DNA of 64,000 nucleotides from NCBI RefSeq assembly GCF_011926545.1, contig NZ_JAATIT010000003.1, forward strand, positions 372,001 to 436,000, read 5' to 3'. The translations under genes and the position numbers were made by a program. This stretch comes from Sphingopyxis italica. Its GTDB lineage: Bacteria; Pseudomonadota; Alphaproteobacteria; Sphingomonadales; Sphingomonadaceae. The notes under the pieces were generated by a model. The model was not told the origin of the DNA. It did not search any database and worked only from the letters and a program-made list of their open reading frames with translations. Below, piece by piece: positions 26,155-34,142 of this stretch. Position 1 is the first letter of the stretch, and each line of letters starts with the position of its first letter.

Positions 26155-28848
26155 TCAGAATTTAATCGAGGCGCTGAGCGAGAAGGTGCGGCCCAGCTTG
26201 TAACGGTTGAAATAGATCTTGTTGTCGCCCGAGGTCTGGAGCTCTTCATATTTGCGCCCCGTGAGGTTGCGCGCCTCGAACTTCAGCTCGATTTCCTTGT
26301 TCAAGAGGTTGATGCCCTGCCGCGCGACGAAGTCGAGCTGGATGCCGGGCTTTTCCTTGAGGTCGGGCTGGCCCGACGGACCACGGCTGGTCACGCGCGG
26401 GCTGGCATAGGTCAGCATCAACGTCTGCTGCGACAGCCGGTCCTGATCCTCGAGCCCGATCTGGAAATTGACCAGATGGTCCGACTGGCCGGTCAGCGGC
26501 GAGCCGTCGAAGAAGAAGATGTCGGCCGGACGCTCGACGCCGTTGACGAAGGTGACATCGTCCTCGCCGACCTGAATGTCCGACTGGGTATAGGTGTAGT
26601 TGCCGATCAGGACGAGCCGGCGGCTCTGCCAGAATGGCGCGTCGGACAGCGTGTCGAGCGGGAAATATTTCTGCACCTCGAACTCGGCGCCATAGAGCGT
26701 CGCCTTGGGCGCATTGGCGTAGCTGGTGCTGACCTGATTGTCCGACGCCGACGTATAGGCCTCGATCGGATTGTCGATCGATTTATAGAAGCCCGCGACC
26801 GTGAACCGCTGATCGCGGTCGAAATACCATTCGTAGCGCAGTTCGGCGTTCCACAGCTCGCTGTCGGTCAGCGAGGGGTTGCCGCGATAGAGGCGGTTCG
26901 ATTCGGGATCGAGATAGACCTGCGCGACGAGTTCGCGGAACTGCGGCCGCGCGATCGTCTTCGACCCGTTGAGGCGAAGCTGCATGTCGGGCGCCATTTC
27001 CCAGGTCAGCGTCACCGCCGGCAGCCAATAGGCATTGTCGAGATCGGTCGGCACGAACACCGACGAGCCGGTGTTGAACAGATCGACCGGGACGACGGTC
27101 TGCTTGGCGTCTTCATAACGCACGCCGGCGTTGATGTTGACGCCCGGCACGACTTCGGCCTGGAGCTGCGCATAGCCCGCATGAGTGGTCAGATTGGCGT
27201 CGAACGCCGCCGCGCCGTCCTGCGCCGAGGTTTCGAGCAGCCGGATATCGTAAAGCTGGATCGACGCGTCGGAGAGCAGATAGTCGGGGCGCAATTGCTG
27301 GACCTCGATCGGCAGATTCTGCGCGCGGAACAGGAAGTCGCGGCGCACCGAAGTGCGATGCGTGTCGCTGTAGGCGTAACCGACCGTCGCGGTGATGCGC
27401 GGCGCCAGTTCGTAGGAGAGGTCGACGCCGCCCGACCAGAGATCCTCGTTCAGATCCGAAAAGGAAATGCTCGCCGAACCGCGGCCACCGGTGAGGTCGT
27501 TGACGAACTTGTCGCCGACGGGATCGATATCGGTGGGCAGGTTGGTGCGCACATAGGTGAAGCTGCGTTCGTAGGGCGCCTCGCGCTGCGAATTGGCATA
27601 GCCGCCGCGCAGGTCGAGCTGGATGCGGTCGAAATCGAATTCGGCGACGAGCTGGCTGTTGATCAGCTGGCGTTCGTACCACGCCGTGTCCTGCTGCATG
27701 ATGTCGCGGTCGGACTGGTTGCGGTTGGTGCCGAGCCCGAGGCGCGCCTGTTTCAGCGTGTCGCGGATATAGAGGTTGGTCCAGCGGAACTTGTGATCGC
27801 CGAGTTCGAGCCCGAAACCGAGCAGGCCGTTGACGACGATGCGGTTGTCGGTGACGACGCGGTTGAAATTGGTCTGCGGCTCGCCCGACAGGTCGGTTTC
27901 GAGCGAGGTCTGCTGGAGCGTATCGCGCGTCCGCCACTTGTTGCTGATCCCCGCGGTCGCGATGATGCCGAGCTCGCCGTCGGGGAGCTGGATCGTCGTG
28001 CCGCCGGTGATCCCCGCCGACCAGTTGACCGGGATATGGTTATTCTGCTGGAGCAGGCTCGTCTCCGAATTGACCAGCTCCATCTGGATCGCCTTCAGAT
28101 CGGCGAGGCTGAAATCGGCACCCTCGAGGATCGGCTTGCCGCTGGCGAAGGCGGCTTTCAGGAGCGGCGGGACGTCGCGCGTGCCGTCGTCGAAGCCGGT
28201 CCAGTCGGTGTCGCTGCCATAATAGGTATAGCCGAGTTCGTTCGTCGTCTCGCTGTCCCAGCCAATGCCGCCCGAGAAGGTCAGGAAGGTTTCGCGCGGG
28301 ATCGCCTTGGTCGTCAGGTTGATGACGCCGCCGCCGAATTCGCCGGGGAAATTGACCGAATAGCTTTTCTGCACCAGCGTCGAATCGATGACGTTGGTCG
28401 GAAAGATGTCGAGCGGGACGACGCGCTTCAGCGGCTCGGGGCTGGGCAGCGGCGAACCGTTGAGCAGCGCGAGCGAGTAACGGTCGCCGAGGCCGCGGAC
28501 ATAGACGAAGCCGCCGCCGGCGACGCTGAGGCCGGTCACGCGCTGGAGCGCGCCCGAAATATCGCCTTCGCCGGTGCGCGCGATGTCGGCCGAGGAGAGG
28601 ACCGACACGACTTCGGGGGTCGCGCGAACGACATTGGGGGTAAAGCGGCCGGTGACGACGATTTCGGCGTCGGCGCCGCCGGGGATCGACACATCGACCT
28701 CTTCGTCCGCCGCGCCATCGTCAGCCGGGTCGGCGGGCGGCGTTTCGGCGGGCGCGGGATCGGGCTCGGCCGTCTGGGCGAGCGCCGCGGGCGACACCAG
28801 CGCCGACGAAAGGAGCAGGAAGCTGGCGAATAGCGACCGCTTGGTCAT
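26155..28848 (-). CDS. TonB-dependent outer-membrane receptor
   Basis: An 897-residue outer-membrane transporter. It has a signal peptide (about residues 1-24, ending PAALA), an acidic proline-rich stretch, the plug domain (EIVVTGRFTPNVVRATPEVVSVLSSADI, then GGFVYVRGLGDRYSLALLNG) and a beta-barrel ending in SASIKF with a C-terminal phenylalanine. The plug segment VPLDIFPTNVIDSTLVQKSYS marks a subgroup common in sphingomonads that usually pairs with a lipoprotein gene, as here. Substrate unknown. Transcription probably starts at the Pho-box-like promoter ahead of the lipoprotein gene, suggesting a phosphorus-related substrate. Confidence 0.9.
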   Translation of the reverse strand: MTKRSLFASFLLLSSALVSPAALAQTAEPDPAPAETPPADPADDGAADEEVDVSIPGGADAEIVVTGRFTPNVVRATPEVVSVLSSADIARTGEGDISGALQRVTGLSVAGGGFVYVRGLGDRYSLALLNGSPLPSPEPLKRVVPLDIFPTNVIDSTLVQKSYSVNFPGEFGGGVINLTTKAIPRETFLTFSGGIGWDSETTNELGYTYYGSDTDWTGFDDGTRDVPPLLKAAFASGKPILEGADFSLADLKAIQMELVNSETSLLQQNNHIPVNWSAGITGGTTIQLPDGELGIIATAGISNKWRTRDTLQQTSLETDLSGEPQTNFNRVVTDNRIVVNGLLGFGLELGDHKFRWTNLYIRDTLKQARLGLGTNRNQSDRDIMQQDTAWYERQLINSQLVAEFDFDRIQLDLRGGYANSQREAPYERSFTYVRTNLPTDIDPVGDKFVNDLTGGRGSASISFSDLNEDLWSGGVDLSYELAPRITATVGYAYSDTHRTSVRRDFLFRAQNLPIEVQQLRPDYLLSDASIQLYDIRLLETSAQDGAAAFDANLTTHAGYAQLQAEVVPGVNINAGVRYEDAKQTVVPVDLFNTGSSVFVPTDLDNAYWLPAVTLTWEMAPDMQLRLNGSKTIARPQFRELVAQVYLDPESNRLYRGNPSLTDSELWNAELRYEWYFDRDQRFTVAGFYKSIDNPIEAYTSASDNQVSTSYANAPKATLYGAEFEVQKYFPLDTLSDAPFWQSRRLVLIGNYTYTQSDIQVGEDDVTFVNGVERPADIFFFDGSPLTGQSDHLVNFQIGLEDQDRLSQQTLMLTYASPRVTSRGPSGQPDLKEKPGIQLDFVARQGINLLNKEIELKFEARNLTGRKYEELQTSGDNKIYFNRYKLGRTFSLSASIKF

Positions 28849-28896
28849 GTTGGAAAACCCCTAATGGCAGATGGGCCCTAATGGCGGATGGAAATG

Positions 28897-28929
28897 GGGG
28901 CGGGGCGCGCCGGTGGTGCGCCCCGCCCC
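28897..28929 (-). terminator. 12-bp perfect stem between lipoprotein and receptor genes
   Basis: GGGGCGGGGCGC (28897-28908) and GCGCCCCGCCCC (28918-28929) pair perfectly around a 9-base loop. On the minus strand it follows the lipoprotein stop by about 20 bp and precedes the receptor ATG by about 50 bp. There is no T-run after it, so it is more likely a processing or mRNA-stability hairpin, or a partial terminator that lowers receptor expression, than a full terminator. Confidence 0.6.
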
Positions 28930-28948
28930 GGTATCGGACGTCGGCGCG

Positions 28949-30529
28949 TCAGGTGACGGGGATGTCGGTGCAGTTGCCGCTGGTGTCGCCGAACGACGCC
29001 GTGGCGGAATTGCAGGTCCAGCCCGCATACCAGGTGTCGTTGGCGTCAGCGACCGCGCCGACATAGGCCGTCGTGTCGAAGAAGCCGTCGAGCGTCGCCG
29101 CGTCGAACGCCGTCAGCGCGGTTTCGGTCGCGCCGTTGACGAACAGGTCGGTCAGGCTCGGCGTGTAGGTCGAGCTGTTGTTCGTGCCGAGTTCGAAGAT
29201 CGCGCGGACCGCGGCATCGTCGGGACCGTTCGAGCCGCGGAACGGACGGTCGTTGCACTGCATCGACACCGACTGGAACACCGGCGGACCGTTTTCGTCG
29301 AGCGCCGGGTTCGCCGGCTGGACCGTGGTGGCGCTGTCGACGCGGAGGCACGAGGCGCCGGTGGTGATCAGCCCGTTGGCGAAGGTGTAGTCGGCGCCGC
29401 CGCGGATGCGGATCGCGGCGCCGTTGCCCGCCGCCGCGTTGCGGTGGATGAAGGTGAAGTTCGAGATATTCACTTCCTGGCGCGGAACCGCGTTCTCATC
29501 GCCGTCGGAGTCGATTTCCATGATCGAGTCGCCGACCGCGCCACCGGCGCGCTGCACCGCGATCGCATATTGGATATTGCCCTTGTAGCCGACGTCGGTG
29601 TCGAAGCTGTCATCCTCGGCGCCGGTGACGACCATATGTTTGAAGTTCGGGCGGCCGCCGAACACTTCCATGCCGTCGTCCGAGCTGTTGTGCATCTGGA
29701 TATGATCGAACCGGGTCGCCGAACCGACGCCCGACGGGGTCAGCCCCTGCAATTCGCTGTCGGGCGACAGGTTGAAACCCGAATAGCGGATCTGGACATA
29801 GCTCATCCGGCCCGAATCATCGTCCTCGATTTCGCCGCCATAGAGCGCGTTCGACGCGCCTTCGGTGTCGCGTTCGCAATCGTTGGTGCCGGGGACCGCG
29901 CCCGCCGCGTCGCAATCGGTGATCGGCGCGCGGCCAAGCAGGACGACGCCGCCCCACAGCTGCGACGTGTTGTCGGTCGCCGAGCCGACGACGTTGCCGC
30001 GGCCGGTGAAGACGATCGGCTGCGTCGGGGTGCCGACGGCGTCGATCTTGTTACCGCGGTTGACGGCGAGGAAAGCGGTGCCGGTCGAGGCGAAGATGGT
30101 GACGCCCGGATCGATCGTCAGCGTGACGTCGGCGGCATCGCCGGCCTCTTCGGTCGGACCCTGATCGGTGCCGACATCGACGCGGCCGGGCAGCGAATAG
30201 ATGACGCCGTCGACCTTCGGGATTGCGGTGGTCGCGTTGAACTTCGTGGGGAAGCCGCAGTTGCGCCAGGTGCCCTGCGGCCCCGAGATGGTGCCAAGGT
30301 CGGCGAGCTGGTCGGCGCCGTTAATGGTCGGGCAGGCGTCGGCCGGGGTCACGCCGGTCGGCGTGGGGGTCGGCGTCGGCGTCGGGGTCGGAGTGGGCGT
30401 CGGGGTCGGCGCGGGAATGACGATCACGCCTTCGCCCGGCGAGGCGACGCCATCGGCGCCGCACGCCGCAAGAATGGAACAGGCCACGCCGCTGAGCATG
30501 ACCAAACGAATGCGTGCGAAAGCCGCCAT
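28949..30529 (-). CDS. Surface/secreted lipoprotein with predicted beta-helix (ElpS-like candidate)
   Basis: A 526-residue lipoprotein precursor. The signal ends in SILAAC with the lipidated cysteine near residue 23; the +2 residue is glycine, so no inner-membrane retention signal. A linker of about nine Pro-Thr pairs follows (residues about 40-60). The rest resembles extracellular right-handed beta-helix proteins: many short V/I-rich strands with asparagine and glycine turns (WGGVVLLGRAPI, RMSYVQIRYSGFNL, FDHIQMHNSSDDGMEVFGG). GGAGA precedes the ATG at 30529. With the Pho-box promoter, the receptor downstream and a type II secretion operon next to it, it may be a phosphate-starvation lipoprotein like Caulobacter ElpS. 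I cannot test the homology. Confidence 0.8.
   Translation of the reverse strand: MAAFARIRLVMLSGVACSILAACGADGVASPGEGVIVIPAPTPTPTPTPTPTPTPTPTGVTPADACPTINGADQLADLGTISGPQGTWRNCGFPTKFNATTAIPKVDGVIYSLPGRVDVGTDQGPTEEAGDAADVTLTIDPGVTIFASTGTAFLAVNRGNKIDAVGTPTQPIVFTGRGNVVGSATDNTSQLWGGVVLLGRAPITDCDAAGAVPGTNDCERDTEGASNALYGGEIEDDDSGRMSYVQIRYSGFNLSPDSELQGLTPSGVGSATRFDHIQMHNSSDDGMEVFGGRPNFKHMVVTGAEDDSFDTDVGYKGNIQYAIAVQRAGGAVGDSIMEIDSDGDENAVPRQEVNISNFTFIHRNAAAGNGAAIRIRGGADYTFANGLITTGASCLRVDSATTVQPANPALDENGPPVFQSVSMQCNDRPFRGSNGPDDAAVRAIFELGTNNSSTYTPSLTDLFVNGATETALTAFDAATLDGFFDTTAYVGAVADANDTWYAGWTCNSATASFGDTSGNCTDIPVT
30356..30413. repeat. Degenerate hexanucleotide repeat encoding a Thr-Pro linker
   Basis: Runs of GTCGGC/GTCGGG/GTGGGC-type hexamers on the plus strand encode alternating threonine and proline in the lipoprotein. 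The repeat units vary at synonymous positions, so this is an old, selected linker rather than a freshly expanded microsatellite. Copy number could still vary among strains. Confidence 0.75.
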
Positions 30530-30625
30530 GAAAATCTCCGTCCCGGTGTGCGCCTGCGCGCCCCTGATGAAAAACACGCCGCGGACAAGAAAAGCATTGA
30601 TGTCTCGCCCCCGGTGACGCCGCCA

Positions 30626-30678
30626 CTAGGGTGATTCGATGACGGTCTGACGCCAGAACCGTGACACTTGCGTGACTC
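30626..30678 (-). promoter_or_regulatory. Pho-box-like array and -10 region upstream of the lipoprotein-receptor operon
   Basis: On the minus strand four heptamers repeat every 11 bp: GAGTCAC, GTGTCAC, CTGGCGT and CCGTCAT, with 4-base spacers. Three match CTGTCAT/C well; CTGGCGT is the weakest. Exactly 9 bp after the last heptamer comes CTAG (30626-30629). The layout equals that upstream of gspC, base for base in spacing. It lies about 100-150 bp ahead of the lipoprotein ATG. PhoB binding is inferred. Confidence 0.68.
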
Positions 30679-30834
30679 TTTGGAGTCGGTTCGATGACAT
30701 GGAGGCCCACGCGGGGCTGCACGCGTTCGCGCCCGCAAAAATAAAAGCGGCGAAGCTCGCTTGCATCGCTCGACAAGCTTTGCTAGGCGCCCGCTCCTAC
30801 CTGGTGCCGGACCCGATCCGGACCATCATGATGT

Positions 30835-30921
30835 GCGGTCGTGGCGGAACTGGTAGACGCGCAACGTTGAGGTCGTTGTGGCCGAAAGGCCGTGGAAGTT
30901 CGAGTCTTCTCGACCGCACCA
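30835..30921 (+). tRNA. tRNA-Leu (anticodon GAG)
   Basis: The acceptor stem GCGGTCG (30835-30841) pairs with CGACCGC (30911-30917), followed by A and an encoded CCA end. The anticodon stem CAACG / CGTTG encloses loop TTGAGGT, so the anticodon is GAG at 30869-30871, reading CTC and CTT. A long variable arm (TGTGGCCGAAAGGCCGTGG region) marks a class II tRNA, as required for leucine. The T-loop TTCGAGTCT is present. A possible promoter has CTAG at about 30783, upstream. Confidence 0.95.
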
Positions 30922-30950
30922 TTATCCATTGATTTCATTGGATAATTTCT
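30921..30950 (+). terminator. Terminator after tRNA-Leu
   Basis: ATTATCCA (30921-30928) and TGGATAAT (30939-30946) pair perfectly around a 10-base loop, starting at the last base of the tRNA CCA end, and TTTCT follows. The stem is AT-rich and short, so it may act together with tRNA processing rather than as a strong terminator. Confidence 0.6.
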
Positions 30951-31028
30951 GGCCTTTGGCGCAGTTTGATGCGGGCCATCGGTGCTTGATAATGAGGTGG
31001 AGCCCCCCCCCCGCAAGGCGGAGAGAGG

Positions 31029-31934
31029 TCACGCCGCGATGGCTGTTGTTTCGTCAAGATGCTCCGCAATAGCGTCGGCCAACCTATCGACCAGCGCGAG
31101 CGGCAGGTCGTGCCCCATGCCGGGGATCGTCAGCAGCCGCGCGCCCGCGATATTGTCGGCGGTATCGCGCCCGCCGGGCAGCGGCACGAGCGGATCATCC
31201 TCGCCATGGATGACGAGCGTCGGCGCCTTGATTTTCTTCAGCATCGGACGCCGGTCGCCGTCGGCGACGATCGCCGCCATCTGGCGCGCGACGCCCTGCG
31301 GATACCAGCCGCGCTCGAAATCGGCGCGCACGCGGGCCTGGAGCCGGTCCTCGGCCGACGGATAGCCGGGGCTGCCGATCACCCGCGCGGCACCCACCGA
31401 ATAAGCGACGAGTGCTTCCTTGTCGCCGCTCATCGGCCGGTTCGCGAGCACACGCATCGCCTCCTTCTGCGCACGCGGCAGGCGGCGGTTGCCCGTGGTC
31501 GACATCACAGAGGTCAGCGACAGCACGCGTTTGGGGTAGCGCGCGGCGATATGCTGCGAAATCATGCCGCCCATCGACACGCCGACGATATGCGCGCGGT
31601 CGATGCCGAGATGATCGAGCAGGCCGATGCCGTCGGCCGCCATATCGGCGAGCGTATAGGCGGGGCGCACCGGCAGCCCGATCACCGATTTGACGATCAT
31701 CCACTTCACGTTGGGGATGCCCGCAGCGTCGAAGCGTGTCGACAGGCCGACGTCGCGATTGTCGTAGCGGATGGTGCGAAAGCCCCGTTCGTTCAGCCCA
31801 TCGACGAATTCGTCGGGCCATAGCGTCAATTGGCCGCCGAGGCCCATGACCAGCAGGATCACCGGCGCATCGCGCGGCCCCTTGTCCTCATAGGTGATGC
31901 TGATGCCGTTGACGGTCGCCTGCTCGGTCTGCAT
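31029..31934 (-). CDS. Alpha/beta-fold hydrolase
   Basis: A 301-residue cytoplasmic hydrolase of the alpha/beta family. The nucleophile elbow is GVSMGGM near residue 120, the acid is probably in HGEDDPLVPL near residue 245 and the histidine is in PGMGHDLP near residue 277. The N-terminus (ISITYEDKGPRDAPVILLVMGLG) carries the oxyanion-hole region. It resembles lipid/ester hydrolases of the 3-oxoadipate enol-lactonase or LipV type; the substrate cannot be told. It follows the MpaB-like gene by 23 bp on the same strand and is probably cotranscribed. Confidence 0.85.
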   Translation of the reverse strand: MQTEQATVNGISITYEDKGPRDAPVILLVMGLGGQLTLWPDEFVDGLNERGFRTIRYDNRDVGLSTRFDAAGIPNVKWMIVKSVIGLPVRPAYTLADMAADGIGLLDHLGIDRAHIVGVSMGGMISQHIAARYPKRVLSLTSVMSTTGNRRLPRAQKEAMRVLANRPMSGDKEALVAYSVGAARVIGSPGYPSAEDRLQARVRADFERGWYPQGVARQMAAIVADGDRRPMLKKIKAPTLVIHGEDDPLVPLPGGRDTADNIAGARLLTIPGMGHDLPLALVDRLADAIAEHLDETTAIAA

Positions 31935-31957
31935 GAAAATCCTTTGGTTCGAAAAGC

Positions 31958-33286
31958 CTAGCTCGCCGTCGCGGGCTTGTAATGCGCGGCGTCGGAGGTG
32001 AATTCGGCGCGGCCATATTCGGCCAGCTGGCGTTCGATCCGATGCACGAGGCGGCGGTCGGCAAGATGGCGGAGGATCGGCAAGCGCGAGGCGACGCGAT
32101 AGGCGGCCATGCGCCCGGCGATGCCGAGCATCGTCGCGCCATAGATGAGGTGGTCGCGGCGCCGCACCGGCACGCCGACATCGGCCGCGCGCGCCTCGTC
32201 GCCCGCCAGAAAGGCCTTCACGAAGAAGACGCGGCTGACCGAATATTCGAGGCGGCGCTTGACCTGCCCCTTGGGCGAGCGGTCCTTCGACAGTTCGGCG
32301 TCCATCGTCGCGCGAAGCAGCCCGCCGCAGACCTGATCGTCATATTCGTAGCGCAAGGTCGCGCTGCGGGTGCGCCAGATGCGGACGATCTCCTGCGGCG
32401 TGTCGGCGAGCAGATCCTCGGGCAGCCCGAGCAGATAACAGCGATAGCGCGCGAGCTCGACGCGGCCGCGTTCGAGCCGCGTGAAGCGGGTGCGACCTTT
32501 GGCGAGCACCTCCTGCGACATGAAATAAACGGGGATCAGCCCGGCGGGCATCTGGTCGAGCTGCGGGATCGGCATGCCATAGGTGTCGGCGTCCCACATG
32601 CCCGGACGCGACAGCACGTTGACGCGCACCATCGAGTGCATCAGCCGCACCATCGCTGCCGCCTTGAAGCCCGGACCGAAACGATCGAGCGCGCCGGGGA
32701 GCGCGGTGGTGGCGAAGAATGTCGCGGTTTCCTTCACCCGCCGCGCCGCGGTCGCCTGGCCGAGCGTGCCGGTGAGCGCCATCGGCAGCGCCGAATATTT
32801 GTTGAGGAAGGTCGCGATGAAAGCGCCGCGGATCAGGAAGGGCGACAGGTTCGCCGTGGCGTTACGCTCATAGGCGGCGCCCTCCTCGACCAGCACCATA
32901 TCGAGCCAGTCGGGCCTCTGCTCCATCTCGCGGATCAGCGCGACCAGTTCGGCGGGCGCGTCCTCGACCGCCTCGATCCCCTTGTCGCACGCCTCGACGA
33001 GCATCGCGACGGTGCGTTGAAAGCCGTAGCGCGGCATCAGCGCCGCATAGGCATCGCCGGTCCGGTCGCCGAGCATCGTATATTCGCGGATGCGGCCGAG
33101 CAGCTCGGGATCGTCCAGATAGGCCGAACGGTCGATGCTGCGGACGCGGCCGAGTTCGCTCACCGCATCGGCCTCGGGCGCCCAGCGTTCGGGGGCCTTG
33201 TCGAAATCGAAGCGGCCGAACAGCTCGGGCAAGGCCTCCGCCTGATCCCGCACCCGGCGGGCGATGGTGCTGACATCGCTGTTCAT
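31958..33286 (-). CDS. MpaB-like oxygenase family protein (DUF2236)
   Basis: A 442-residue protein of the DUF2236/MpaB family, related to latex-clearing protein Lcp, whose members bind a b-type heme and act as oxygenases. The core includes the histidine-containing segment MVRLMHSMVRVNVLSRPGMW and FIATFLNKYSALPMALTG. No signal peptide is seen. I chose the ATG at 33286; an upstream frame begins in the intergenic palindrome. It is likely cotranscribed with the hydrolase gene downstream. Substrate unknown, possibly an isoprenoid or lipid. Confidence 0.82.
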   Translation of the reverse strand: MNSDVSTIARRVRDQAEALPELFGRFDFDKAPERWAPEADAVSELGRVRSIDRSAYLDDPELLGRIREYTMLGDRTGDAYAALMPRYGFQRTVAMLVEACDKGIEAVEDAPAELVALIREMEQRPDWLDMVLVEEGAAYERNATANLSPFLIRGAFIATFLNKYSALPMALTGTLGQATAARRVKETATFFATTALPGALDRFGPGFKAAAMVRLMHSMVRVNVLSRPGMWDADTYGMPIPQLDQMPAGLIPVYFMSQEVLAKGRTRFTRLERGRVELARYRCYLLGLPEDLLADTPQEIVRIWRTRSATLRYEYDDQVCGGLLRATMDAELSKDRSPKGQVKRRLEYSVSRVFFVKAFLAGDEARAADVGVPVRRRDHLIYGATMLGIAGRMAAYRVASRLPILRHLADRRLVHRIERQLAEYGRAEFTSDAAHYKPATAS

Positions 33287-33359
33287 AAGATGAACCTGCC
33301 ACAGATTCGCGATTTGGCAAGGGGGGCCGGTTGCGGGTCGATACCGGCCTTTCAATGCT

Positions 33360-33462
33360 CGTCACCCTGAACTTGTTTCAGCATCCATGGCCAGACCGCC
33401 GATCGGGCGCAGCGCCGAAGGAAACGGCAGGCCATGGACCCTGAAACAAGTTCAGGGTGACG
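33360..33462. repeat. Palindromic intergenic repeat, family 2
   Basis: The arms CGTCACCCTGAACTTGTTTC(AG) at 33360-33381 and their exact complement at 33441-33462 form a 22-bp perfect inverted repeat. An inner pair CCATGGCC / GGCCATGG adds to the stem. It lies between the TRIC gene end and the MpaB-like gene start. I recognise the arms as a dispersed repeat of sphingomonad genomes; it may also act as a terminator. Confidence 0.85.
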
Positions 33463-33500
33463 ATGCTATGGAGGGCGGGTCCCGCCCGAAAGCCAGCGCC

Positions 33501-34133
33501 TCAGCCCCCGGCCTTGCGATCGCGATAGGTCGGAAGCGCGAGCGACCAGCGGATCGCGGCGCCGCGCAGGATGAAACCGGCGACCGCCCCGGTGACCGCC
33601 GCGATCGGCGTCCCGGCGCCGAGCCAGAGCAGGATCAGGAACAGCCCCGACGCGAGCGCCGCGGCGGTGACATAGATTTCGGGACGTACGATGATCGACG
33701 GCACCCCGGCAAGGATATCGCGGATCGTGCCGCCGACGCAGCCGGTGATCACTCCCATCATCAGCGCGGGAAAGGGCGGAACGCCCCACGCCAGCGCCTT
33801 GGCCGTCCCGAACACGGCATAGGCGGCGAGCCCGACGGCATCGGCCCATTCGAGCAATTGCCCCTGCCACCAGCGTTCGGGCGTGATCCAGACGACGAGC
33901 GCGATCGCGATGCACACCGCCGCGATCGCGCCGTCCTGCACCCAGAAGACCGGCGCGCCGATGAGCAGGTCGCGCACGCTGCCGCCGCCGACGCCGGTGA
34001 CGAGCGCGAAAAAAGCCGCAGTCACCAGCGTCTGGCGGAGGCGCACCGCCATCAGCGCGCCCGATAAGGCGAAGACACCGATGCCGACCAGGTCGAGCAG
34101 CCGGACGATCAGCGCATTGTCGAGCTCGAACAA
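33501..34133 (-). CDS. TRIC-type trimeric intracellular cation channel family protein
   Basis: A 210-residue integral membrane protein of the UPF0126/YadS family, prokaryotic relatives of TRIC potassium channels. It is built from two repeats of three helices; the helix-breaking glycine motifs GVGGGSVRDLLIG (about residues 46-58) and GCVGGTIRDILAG (about 131-143) are both intact. The likely role is counter-ion flux across the inner membrane. It starts 10 bp after the M20 peptidase gene, so the two are one transcription unit. Confidence 0.9.
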   Translation of the reverse strand: MFELDNALIVRLLDLVGIGVFALSGALMAVRLRQTLVTAAFFALVTGVGGGSVRDLLIGAPVFWVQDGAIAAVCIAIALVVWITPERWWQGQLLEWADAVGLAAYAVFGTAKALAWGVPPFPALMMGVITGCVGGTIRDILAGVPSIIVRPEIYVTAAALASGLFLILLWLGAGTPIAAVTGAVAGFILRGAAIRWSLALPTYRDRKAGG

Positions 34134-34142
34134 AACGGGAGC

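Noticed and set aside
25972..28833. A long open frame on the plus strand opposite the TonB receptor (over 900 codons)
   Set aside because: Its composition is arginine-, aspartate- and valine-rich without any motif; it is the mirror of GC-rich codon usage in the receptor gene, which has complete domains.
30356..30413. Short regular repeats resembling a small CRISPR or tandem array
   Set aside because: The units are 6 bp without spacers and encode a Thr-Pro linker within an intact gene.
28871..30634. Long plus-strand frame opposite the lipoprotein gene
   Set aside because: Runs through the Thr-Pro repeat and the lipoprotein signal in antisense; the minus-strand reading has a lipobox, a ribosome-binding site and a promoter.
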